Part shown: one piece after another, positions 1 to 8,500 of the stretch
Layout of the letters: every line of letters begins with the position of its first letter
Position numbering within the stretch: position 1 is the stretch's first letter
Origin: Sphaerisporangium rufum
Lineage (GTDB): Bacteria > Actinomycetota > Actinomycetes > Streptosporangiales > Streptosporangiaceae
Length of the DNA stretch: 64,000 bases
Assembly (NCBI RefSeq): GCF_016863395.1
Contig: NZ_BOOU01000014.1
Coordinates: 62,001-126,000 of the forward strand
Direction of reading: 5' to 3'
Position numbers and translations under genes: made by a program
The notes under the pieces: generated by a model
Told to the model about the DNA's origin: nothing
Seen by the model: the letters and a program-made list of their open reading frames with translations, nothing else
The model's database searches: none

Positions 1-34
1 CCTCTTCGCCGCCCGCCCCCGCGCCGCCCGCCCC

Positions 35-86
35 GTGCCGTCCCTCCGTGCCGTCCCTCCGTGCCGTCCCTCCGTGCCGTCCCTCC
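35..86. repeat. 13-bp tandem repeat, four copies
   Basis: Four exact head-to-tail copies of GTGCCGTCCCTCC lie at the left edge of the window. No gene is seen in bases 1-242 apart from this repeat, the regulatory motif at 146-163 and a ribosome binding site. The repeat may be the 3' end of a low-complexity gene or a simple replication-slippage tract; neither can be decided because the window begins here. Confidence 0.9.
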
Positions 87-145
87 GTGCGGCACCGGGC
101 GTGCTCCCCCTACCGCACCCCGTCCGGCCGGCCGCCGGGGCGCGT

Positions 146-163
146 CCGCACGACGGGAGATGT
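146..163 (+). promoter_or_regulatory. Cluster-wide directional motif, copy 1
   Basis: CCGCACGACGGGAGATGT matches the consensus nnGCAnnnnnGnAGATGC found upstream of several transcription units in this window, with T instead of C at the last base. It points towards the first enediyne gene and ends 79 bp before its start codon. It is a weaker copy than those at 27, 32, 36 and 59 kb. Confidence 0.5.
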
Positions 164-242
164 GCCGCACTTGGCCTCATACCACCATGAAAGGGTCCGG
201 CTGGAGTGCCGTTCCCGCCGGTGATGGCTGAGGAGCATTGGT

Positions 243-1235
243 ATGCCGACCTTTCTTGGTTCCCTGCGCAGGCTCGTGCTGACGCCCTCGCTGGCCGAGG
301 TCACCTTCGCCGAGCGGGGCTTCCCGGTGACCCCGAGCGAGGCGACCCGCCGGCTGGAGGCCATTCCCCAGTCGGTCATCACCGGCTTCGAGTGGGCGAT
401 CGACGCGCGTGACCTGTGGGAGGTCGAGCGCCGGCTGGCCATGGTGGACCCGGAACTGCGCGGCTTCGCCTACGAGGGCGCGACGATGGGGTTCACCGTG
501 CTGGACGCCATGGGCCGCGGCCGGCGGCACTGGACCCGCGACCTGCTGATGGGCTCCGGGCAGCCGCACATCTTCCTGACCTACATCGGCATCGGGTTCG
601 CCATGGCCCGGCTGCCCCGGCCGCTGTGGAAGAAGATCATGCCGGACCTGACCGGGTCGGCGTACTACCCCACGATGAGCTGGCTGGCGGTGGACGGCTA
701 CGCCTTCGACCGCGCCTACTTCGAGACCGCGCGGTACGTCGACCGGCAGCGCCCGCTGGACCCCTACCCGTGGGAGGGGCGGGCCGACTACTTCACCCGC
801 GCCTGTGACCAGGGCATCGGCCGGGCGCTGTGGTTCATCCACGGCGGCCTGGTGGACGATGTCGCGTCCCGGGTGCGCGGCTTCGCCGCCGGGCGGCGGG
901 CCGACCTGTGGAGCGGGGTCGGGCTGGCCGCCACCTTCGCCGGCGGCGCGGGTCCCGAGGCGCTGGCCGTGCTGCGCCGCGAGAGCGGCGAGCACTACGC
1001 CGAGCTGGCCCAGGGCTCGGTGTTCGCCGCCAAGGCGCGGCACTTCGCCGGCCACGTTCCCCGGCACACCGAGGTCGCGCTGTCGGTGCTGGCCGACCTG
1101 TCGGTGGACGGCGCCGTCGCGCTGGCCGACGCCACCGCGGTGGACAAGGCCGCGGGCGAGGTGCCGGCGTACGAGTTGTGGCGCGGCGGGGTGCGCGCCC
1201 ACTTCGCGCCGTCCACCGTCCGCCAGCCGGCCTGA
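243..1235 (+). CDS. DUF1702 / UnbL-type enediyne biosynthesis protein (copy 1)
   Basis: This 330-residue protein is a full-length DUF1702 (UnbL, 'E3') family member, a soluble protein of unknown biochemical role found in enediyne warhead cassettes. It shares with the next gene the blocks LRGFAYEGA, FAMARLPR and DQGIGRALWF, so the two are tandem paralogues. The ATG is preceded by GAGGAG at 230-235, a good ribosome binding site. It opens the cassette UnbL-UnbL-UnbV-UnbU-PksE-TE. By position it may correspond to the 'E2' gene of characterised nine-membered clusters, but that is inference. A 340-bp gap separates it from copy 2, so it may have its own transcript, driven from the motif at 146-163. 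Confidence 0.85.
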   Translation: MPTFLGSLRRLVLTPSLAEVTFAERGFPVTPSEATRRLEAIPQSVITGFEWAIDARDLWEVERRLAMVDPELRGFAYEGATMGFTVLDAMGRGRRHWTRDLLMGSGQPHIFLTYIGIGFAMARLPRPLWKKIMPDLTGSAYYPTMSWLAVDGYAFDRAYFETARYVDRQRPLDPYPWEGRADYFTRACDQGIGRALWFIHGGLVDDVASRVRGFAAGRRADLWSGVGLAATFAGGAGPEALAVLRRESGEHYAELAQGSVFAAKARHFAGHVPRHTEVALSVLADLSVDGAVALADATAVDKAAGEVPAYELWRGGVRAHFAPSTVRQPA

Positions 1236-1575
1236 GCCCTCCCGCCGGCCGGCCCAGCCCCCGACGGCCGGTCTGAACCGCCCGGCCGGCCGGCCTGAAC
1301 CGCCCGGCGGGCGCATGGACGCGGCGGCGCCGCGCCGGGTGACCGGCGGGCCGCCACTCTCGGTTCGGGAAAGAGCGGGCGCCGGGATTTCCGGACGGCC
1401 CGCCGTCCGGCGTGCCATCGCGCCGTTCAACCGGGCGCCTTTATCGCGGCTTGCTCGAATTATCCGGCGTTTCCGCTGAGCACGACCGAAGTGGATTCAC
1501 ATCCGCGACATATGGCTTGATTTAACCACAGACCGTCCCGATGACAAGGGAAAACTCCGGGGAGGGAGAGGTGTT
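1236..1575. other. Intergenic region between the two UnbL genes
   Basis: No gene is seen. It holds a 21-bp near-exact direct repeat (1266-1286 and 1288-1308, core CTGAACCGCCCGG) and a hairpin at 1391-1410 (CCGGACGG, loop CCCG, CCGTCCGG) that may end transcription of the first gene. Around 1478-1495 is a weak resemblance to the cluster motif (GCACGACCGAAG). GGAGGGAGAG at 1561-1570 is the ribosome binding site of the next gene. Confidence 0.6.
1391..1410 (+). terminator. Possible hairpin terminator after UnbL copy 1
   Basis: Perfect 8-bp stem CCGGACGG/CCGTCCGG with a 4-nt loop, in the gap after the first gene. No T tract follows, as is common for actinobacterial terminators, so a terminator role is only plausible. 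Confidence 0.35.
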
Positions 1576-2559
1576 TTGGCCAGCGGTCTACGGGCGCTCA
1601 GACGCCGCATAATCACGCCGAACGTCCGGGAGACGAAACTCCAGACCCGCGGCTTCCACGAAAAGAGCCCGCAGGCGCGCGAGCTGCTGGAGACGGTGGG
1701 CGAGATGTTCCTCACCGGCTACGCCTACGCGGCCGAGGCGCGCACCCCGGCCGAGGCCGAGGAGCGGCTGGAGGCCATCCCGCCCCGGTGGCGCGGCTTC
1801 GCCTACGAGGGCGCGGGCATGGCGTTCGGCATCCTGGACGCGACGCCGCTGTCCACCGGCCGCAAGGTCGAGGGGTTCCTCGCCCGGCCCGGCGGCGACG
1901 CCCAGGTCTACCTCGTCTACGTCGGGGTGGGCTGGGCGATGGCCCGGCTGCCCAGGTTCCTGTGGTCCCGGCTGCACCTGCCCGACCCGCTGCTGCGCTG
2001 GCTGGCGCTGGACGGCTACGGCTTCCACCAGGCCTACTTCCGCACCCGGCAGTACGTGCACGAGCAGTACCAGGACCCGCACTTCCCGTGGCCGGCCGAC
2101 GGCCCGCCCGGGTACGCCAACCGGGCGATCGACCAGGGCATCGGGCGGGCGCTGTGGTTCGTCGGCGGCACCGACCCCGACCGGGTGGCCTCGATGATCG
2201 AGCGGTTCCCCGAGTCGCGGCGGGCCGACCTGTACGCCGGCACCGGGCTGGCCGCCACCTACGCCTGTGGCGCCGACGAGGCGGAGCTGCGCGCGTTCCG
2301 CGACCGGGCCGGCCCGTACCGCGGCCAGCTCGCCCAGGGGTCGGCGTTCGCCGCCGAGGCCCGGGTGCGCCCCGGGCTGGTGGTGCCCGCCACCGAGACC
2401 GCGACCCGCGTGCTGTGCGGCCTGCCGCCCGAGCAGGCGGCGCGGGTCAGCAACCAATCACGTCCCGACCAGCCGATCCAGGGTGATGTGCCGGCCTACG
2501 AGGTGTGGCGGCAGCGCATCGCCGACCAATTCGTTTCTTTTGGAGGTGTTAGCCCGTGA
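1576..2559 (+). CDS. unbL: DUF1702 / UnbL-type enediyne biosynthesis protein (copy 2)
   Basis: A 327-residue DUF1702 protein, the size expected for the UnbL (E3) member of the enediyne cassette. It carries the family blocks WRGFAYEGAGMAFGILDA, WAMARLPR and DQGIGRALWF. I chose TTG at 1576 because GGAGGGAGAG ends 5 bp upstream and no better start is in frame. It is translationally coupled to UnbV through a GTGA overlap (2556-2559), so this copy, not copy 1, sits in the canonical UnbL-UnbV-UnbU-PksE order. Its role is unknown; UnbL, UnbV and UnbU are conserved in both nine- and ten-membered enediyne clusters. Confidence 0.9.
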   Translation: MASGLRALRRRIITPNVRETKLQTRGFHEKSPQARELLETVGEMFLTGYAYAAEARTPAEAEERLEAIPPRWRGFAYEGAGMAFGILDATPLSTGRKVEGFLARPGGDAQVYLVYVGVGWAMARLPRFLWSRLHLPDPLLRWLALDGYGFHQAYFRTRQYVHEQYQDPHFPWPADGPPGYANRAIDQGIGRALWFVGGTDPDRVASMIERFPESRRADLYAGTGLAATYACGADEAELRAFRDRAGPYRGQLAQGSAFAAEARVRPGLVVPATETATRVLCGLPPEQAARVSNQSRPDQPIQGDVPAYEVWRQRIADQFVSFGGVSP

Positions 2560-4523
2560 CTGCGACCCTTGGCTGGCTGCGCAGGCAGCTACCGGGAATC
2601 GTCGCCCTCGTGCTGGTCACGAGCGTCTTCTTGATCGCCCGGCTGCCCTCGTACTCCGCGGCCGAGACCGCCGACCTGGCGTCCAAGTACTCGTTCAAGC
2701 CCTTGTCCATCGCGCTGCCAAGCGGATACAAGCAGCAGACGATCCGCAAGGTGAACAAGGACTACACCCACATCGACGCCTGGATCTCCTCGGTCGGCGC
2801 GGCCATCGCGATGAACGACCTGGACGGCGACGGGCTGTCCAACGACCTGTGCCTGGTGGACACCCGCATCGACCAGGCCGTCATCACCCCGGCCCCCGGC
2901 GTGGGCGCCGGACGGTACGCGCCGTTCGCCCTCGACCCCTCCGCGCTGCCGGTCAACGACCACATGGCGCCGATGGGCTGCGTCCCGGGTGACTACAACG
3001 AGGACGGCCGGCTGGACCTGCTGGTCTACATGTGGGGCCGCACGCCCATCGTGTACCTGGCCAAGACCGGGGCGGCCAAGCTGGACGCCGCCGCCTACCA
3101 GGCCACCGAGCTGGTGCCCGGCCCGAACTCCACCGGCGGCGTCTACACCGGCGCGCAGTGGAACACCAACGCCGCGACGGTCGCCGACTTCGACGGCGAC
3201 GGCCACGACGACATCTTCATCGGCAACTACTTCGCCGACGGCCCGGTGCTGGACTCCACGGTCAGCGGCGGCGTGCACATGAACCACTCGATGTCGAACG
3301 GCCACAACGGCGGCACCGACCACTTCTTCCGCTGGACCGGCGCGAGCGCCGGCGACAGCCCGGCGGTCAGCTACCAGAAGCTGGACAACGTGCTGCCCGA
3401 CGCCGCCTCCCGCGGCTGGGAGCTCGGCGCCTCGGCGACCGACCTGGACGGCGACCTGCTGCCCGAGCTGTACCTGGCCAACGACTTCGGCCCGGACCGG
3501 ATGTTCTACAACCGCTCCACCCCCGGGCACATCAAGCTGTCCCCGGTCGAGGGCGTCCGCTCGCCGATCATCCCCAAGTCCAAGACCGTCGGCCACGACT
3601 CCTTCAAGGGCATGGGCGTCGACTTCGGCGACCTGAACCACGACGGCCTGTACGACATGTTCGTCAGCAACATCACCACCTCGTGGGGCATCGAGGAGAG
3701 CAACTTCCAGTTCATGGCGACCGCCAAGAACCAGGGCGACATGCGCGCCAAGCTGCGCGAGGGCGTCGCCCCGTTCAAGGACGAGAGCGCCGCGGCGGGC
3801 ACCGCCTGGTCCGGCTGGGGCTGGGACATCAAGATCGAGGACTTCAACAACGGCGGCGAGCCGGCGATCGCGCAGGCCACCGGCTTCGTCAAGGGGCAGA
3901 TCGACCGCTGGCCGCAGCTGCAGGAGCTGGCCACCGCCAACGACCAGCTGCTGCAGAACCCGTTCTGGTGGCCGAACGCCAACGCCGGTGACGACATCGG
4001 CGGGCACCAGACGCTGCACTTCTTCGTCAAGGGCCCCGAGGGCCGCTACGTCGACCTGGCCCGCGAGCTCGGCCTGGCCGTGCCGGTGCCGACCCGCGGC
4101 ATCGCCACCGGCGACGCCGACGGCGACGGCCGGCTGGACTTCGCGGTCGCCCGGCAGTGGGAGGAGCCGGTGTTCTACCAGAACCAGAGCCCGGCCACCG
4201 GCGCCTACCTCGACCTGAAGCTCGTCCGCGACACCCCCGCCGCCGAGGGCGCGCTGCCCGCGGCCGGCTCGCCGGTCACCGGTGCCCAGGTGTGCGCCAA
4301 GACCCCCGACGGCCGGATGTACGTCGGCCGGGTCGACGGCAGCAGCGGCCACTCCGGCCGGCGCACCACCGACGTCCACCTCGGGCTCGGCCAGAACGTC
4401 ACCGGCCCGATCCCGGTCAAGATCAACTGGCGGGACCGTAACGGCCAGGCCCACGAGCAGGAGCTCCAGCTCGCCCCCGGCCGCCACACGCTCGTCCTCG
4501 GTAGCACGGCCAAGGAGAAGTGA
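2556..4523 (+). CDS. unbV: ASPIC/UnbV protein with FG-GAP (VCBS) repeats
   Basis: A 655-residue UnbV (E4) homologue. Residues about 11-30 form one hydrophobic segment (signal anchor). At least six calcium-loop type FG-GAP repeats follow (DLDGDG, DYNEDG, DFDGDG, DLDGD, DLNHDG, DADGDG), then a C-terminal ASPIC/UnbV domain around residues 550-640. The layout suggests an extracytoplasmic or membrane-anchored beta-propeller. Its biochemical role in warhead formation is unknown. GGAGGT at 2542-2547 gives a strong ribosome binding site for the GTG start, which overlaps the stop of the preceding UnbL gene. The next gene follows at once, so these form one operon. Confidence 0.93.
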   Translation: MTATLGWLRRQLPGIVALVLVTSVFLIARLPSYSAAETADLASKYSFKPLSIALPSGYKQQTIRKVNKDYTHIDAWISSVGAAIAMNDLDGDGLSNDLCLVDTRIDQAVITPAPGVGAGRYAPFALDPSALPVNDHMAPMGCVPGDYNEDGRLDLLVYMWGRTPIVYLAKTGAAKLDAAAYQATELVPGPNSTGGVYTGAQWNTNAATVADFDGDGHDDIFIGNYFADGPVLDSTVSGGVHMNHSMSNGHNGGTDHFFRWTGASAGDSPAVSYQKLDNVLPDAASRGWELGASATDLDGDLLPELYLANDFGPDRMFYNRSTPGHIKLSPVEGVRSPIIPKSKTVGHDSFKGMGVDFGDLNHDGLYDMFVSNITTSWGIEESNFQFMATAKNQGDMRAKLREGVAPFKDESAAAGTAWSGWGWDIKIEDFNNGGEPAIAQATGFVKGQIDRWPQLQELATANDQLLQNPFWWPNANAGDDIGGHQTLHFFVKGPEGRYVDLARELGLAVPVPTRGIATGDADGDGRLDFAVARQWEEPVFYQNQSPATGAYLDLKLVRDTPAAEGALPAAGSPVTGAQVCAKTPDGRMYVGRVDGSSGHSGRRTTDVHLGLGQNVTGPIPVKINWRDRNGQAHEQELQLAPGRHTLVLGSTAKEK

Positions 4524-4528
4524 TCCAC

Positions 4529-5515
4529 ATGGCTGAGAACAAGCCCAGCGCCCCACCGCGCCACGACCCCAAGGTCATCACCGCGCTGCGCAACTTCGCG
4601 ATCTCCATCACGGTGTTCAACATCGTCGGCTACACCCTGCTCGGCTTCGAGCAGCCGTGGACCTGGCCGTTCGCCGCGCTGGCCACCGGCTACGCCACCG
4701 AGCTCGGCCTGGAGTGGATCGGCGCCAAGGTCGAGGGCCGCGCGCCCCGGTACGCCGGCGGCGGCCTGAAGGGGCTGGTGCAGTTCCTGTACCCGGCGCA
4801 CATCACCAGCCTGGCGATGAACATGCTGATCTACGTCAACGACCAGATCCTGGTGCTGCTGTTCGGCGTGACCGTCGCGGTCGGCGCCAAGTGGGTGCTG
4901 CGCGCCCCGGTCAAGGGCCGGATGCGGCACTACATGAACCCGTCGAATTTCGGCATCGCGGTCATCCTGCTGGTCTTCCCGTGGGCCAGCATCGCCCCGC
5001 CGTACCACTTCACCGAGAACGTCGACACCTGGATCGACTGGCTGGTGCCCTGCATCATCATCCTCGGCGGCACGATGCTCAATGGCAAGCTCACCAACCG
5101 GATGCCACTGATCATGGGCTGGGCCGGCGTGTTCGTCCTCCAGGCCGTCGTGCGCGGGATCTTCTTCGACACCTCCATCCCCGCCGCGCTCGGCATGATG
5201 ACCGGCGTCGCCTTCGTGCTCTACAGCAACTACATGGTCACCGACCCGGGCACCAGCCCGTCGCGGCCCGCATCCCAGGTGGTCTTCGGCGGCAGCATCG
5301 CCCTGCTGTACGGGGTGCTCACCGCGGTGCACATCTCCTACGCCCTGTTCTTCGCCACCGCCGGCATCTGCGCCATCCGCGGCGGCTTCTTCTGGGGCCT
5401 GCACTTCGTCAACAAGGCCCGCGAGCAGCGCGAGCGCGAGGCCGCGCTGCGCGCCGTCGCGGAGCTGCCCATCGAGAAGGCTCCGGCCGCCGGGAAAGAG
5501 GTCGCGACCGTATGA
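4529..5515 (+). CDS. unbU: UnbU-type polytopic membrane protein
   Basis: A 328-residue integral membrane protein with roughly eight hydrophobic helices, the UnbU (E5) member of the enediyne cassette, related to RnfD/NqrB-type membrane subunits. Its function is unknown; it may act with UnbL and UnbV. AAGGAG at 4512-4517 fits ATG 4529 better than the upstream in-frame GTG at 4520, which lies only 2 bp from it. The stop codon overlaps the PksE start (ATGA, 5512-5515), a sign of translational coupling. Near the C terminus it becomes charged (AREQREREA), probably a cytoplasmic tail. Confidence 0.9.
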   Translation: MAENKPSAPPRHDPKVITALRNFAISITVFNIVGYTLLGFEQPWTWPFAALATGYATELGLEWIGAKVEGRAPRYAGGGLKGLVQFLYPAHITSLAMNMLIYVNDQILVLLFGVTVAVGAKWVLRAPVKGRMRHYMNPSNFGIAVILLVFPWASIAPPYHFTENVDTWIDWLVPCIIILGGTMLNGKLTNRMPLIMGWAGVFVLQAVVRGIFFDTSIPAALGMMTGVAFVLYSNYMVTDPGTSPSRPASQVVFGGSIALLYGVLTAVHISYALFFATAGICAIRGGFFWGLHFVNKAREQREREAALRAVAELPIEKAPAAGKEVATV

Positions 5516-8500
5516 GCAGGATCGCGATCGTCGGCATGGCGTGCCGCTACCCGGACGCCGCCTCGCCACGGGAGCTGTGGGAGAACGCTCTCGCCGGCCG
5601 CCGCGCGTTCCGCAGGCTGCCCGACGTGCGGATGCGGCTGGACGACTACTGGAACGCCGACCCGGCGCACCCCGACACCTTCTACGCCCGCACCGCCGCG
5701 GTCATCGAGGGGTACGAGTTCGACCGGCTGGGCTACCGCATCGCGGGCAGCACCTACCGGTCGACCGACCTCACGCACTGGCTCGCGCTGGACATGGCCG
5801 GGCTGGCGCTGGCGGACGCCGGGTTCCCCAAGGCCGAGGGCCTGCCCCGCGAGCGCACCGGCGTGGTGGTCGGCAACACGCTGACCGGCGAGTTCACCCG
5901 GGCCAACGTGATGCGGCTGCGCTGGCCGTACGTGCGCCGCACGGTGGGCGCCGCGCTGAAGGAGCAGGGCTGGGACGACGACCGGCTGGCCACCTTCCTG
6001 GCCGGCCTGGAGGAGACCTACAAGAGCCCGTTCCCCTCCATCGACGAGGACACCCTGGCCGGCGGCCTGTCCAACACCATCGCCGGCCGGATCTGCAACC
6101 ACTTCGACCTCAACGGCGGCGGCTACACCGTCGACGGGGCCTGCTCCTCCTCGCTGCTGTCGGTGACCACCGCCTGCAAGGCGCTCATCGACGGCGACGT
6201 GGACGTGGCGCTGGCCGGCGGGGTGGACCTGTCCATCGACCCGTTCGAGATCGTCGGCTTCGCCAAGACCGGCGCGCTGGCCAAGGGCGAGATGCGGCTG
6301 TACGACCGCCGCTCCAACGGCTTCTGGCCCGGCGAGGGCTGCGGCATGATCGTGCTGATGCGCGAGGAGGACGCGGTCGCCGGCCGGCACCGCGTCTACG
6401 CGACCATCGCCGGCTGGGGCATCTCCTCCGACGGCAAGGGCGGCATCACCCGCCCGGAGGTCAGCGGCTACAAGCTCGCGCTGCGCCGCGCCTACGAGCG
6501 GGCCGGGTTCGGCATCGAGACCGTCGAGCTGTTCGAGGGACACGGCACCGGCACCGCGGTCGGCGACGCCACCGAGCTGACCGCGCTGTCGCAGGCCCGC
6601 GCCGAGGCCGACCCCACCGTGGGGCGGGCGGCGGTCACCTCCATCAAGGGGATGATCGGGCACGCCAAGGCCGCGGCGGGCATCGCCGGCCTGATCAAGG
6701 CGGCGATGGCGGTGCACGAGCAGGTGCTGCCGCCGGCCATCGGCTGCGTGGAGCCGCACGACGTGCTCACCGACGAGTCGGCGAAGCTGCGCGCGCTGCG
6801 CAAGGCCGAGCCGTGGCCGGACGGCGCCCCGGTGCGGGCCGGCATCACCGCGATGGGCTTCGGCGGCATCAACACCCACGTCGTGCTGGAGAAGACCGGG
6901 CCGCGGCGGCGGGTGCCATCCCGGACCCGGATGCTGGCCGGCGCGCTGCAGGACGCCGAGCTGCTGCTCGCCGACGCCGGTTCGCCGGAGGAGCTGCGCG
7001 GGCGGCTCGCCGAGCTGGCCGGCTTCGTCCCGGCGGTGTCCTACGCCCAGCTCGCCGACCTGGCGGCCACGCTGCGCGGCGAGCTGCGCGACCTGCCCTG
7101 GCGGGCCGCCGTGGTGGTCACCTCCCCCGAGGACGCCGAGAAGCAGCTGGCCAAGCTGGTCGAGGCGCTGGACGCGGGCAGCACCCGGGTGCTGGCCGCC
7201 GACGGCCGCGCCTTCCTCGGGCACGCCGACGGCCCCGGCCGGGTCGGGTTCCTGTTCCCCGGGCAGGGCTCGGGCCGCGGCACCAGCGGCGGCGCGCTGC
7301 GCCGGCGCTTCGCCGAGGTCGAGGAGATCTACCTCCAGGCCGGCCTGCCCACCGGCGGCGACATGGTGGCCACCGCGGTCGCCCAGCCGCGCATCGTCAC
7401 CGGCTCGATGGCCGGTCTGCGGGCCCTGTCGCTGATCGGGGTGGAGGCCGAGGTCGCGGTCGGCCACAGCCTCGGCGAGCTGTCGGCCCTGCAGTGGGCC
7501 GGCGCGCTGACCGAGGAGGCGCTGCTGCGGCTGGCCGCCGCGCGCGGCGAGGCGATGACCCGGCACAGCGCCTCGGGCACCATGGCGGGCGTGCGCGCCA
7601 CGCCGGACACGGTGACCGAGCTGACCGGCGACCTGCCGGTGGTGATCGCCGGCTACAACGGCCCGGAGCAGACCGTCGTCGCCGGGCCGGTGGACGCGAT
7701 CGAGGAGTTCGGCGCCCGCGCCACCGCGGCCGGGGTCAAGTGGACCCGGCTGGCGGTGTCGCACGCCTTCCACTCGCCGCTGGTCGCCCCGGCCGCCGAG
7801 GCGTTCGGCGAGCACCTGGCCGGCGAGGAGTTCGGCCCGGTCGGCCGGCAGATCGTCTCCACGGTCACCGGCGAGGTGCTGCAGCCCGACACCGACCTCC
7901 CCGCGCTGCTCGGCCGGCAGATCACCGCGCCGGTGCAGTTCACCCAGGCGGTGGAGGTCGCGGCCAAGGACATGGACCTGCTGGTCGAGGTCGGCCCGGG
8001 CCGGGTGCTCAGCACGCTGGCCGCGTCGGTCACCGACGTGCCCGCCATCGCGCTGGACACCGACGACGAGTCGATCGCCGGGCTGCTGCGGGTGGCCGGC
8101 GCCGCGTACGTGACCGGCGTGCCGGTCGCGCACGAGGAGCTGTTCCACGGCCGGCTGGTCCGGCCGCTGGCGGTCGGCACCGAGTTCTCGTTCTTCCAGA
8201 GCCCGGTGGAGCAGGCCCCGACGGTCACCATCGAGGGCGTGGTCGTCCGGCCGGAGGCGCCGGCCGCCGAGGCCCCCGCGACGGCCGGACCGGCCACCGC
8301 CGGAGCCCCGGAGTCGAGCATCGACCTGCTGCGCCGGCTGGCCGCCGAGCGGGCCGAGCTGCCGCTGGAGATGGTCGGCGCCGACAGCAGGCCGCTGGAC
8401 GAGCTGCACCTCAGCTCGGTCACCGTCATGCACATCATCGACCAGGCCACCCAGAAACTGGGCGTGCCCGCCTCGCACGCGCCGACCAACCTCGCCACCG

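Noticed and set aside
4657-5511. Upstream extension of the PksE frame
   Set aside because: The extension overlaps UnbU in another frame and is low-complexity; MSRIAIVGMACRYP at 5512 is the normal KS start and overlaps the UnbU stop as ATGA.
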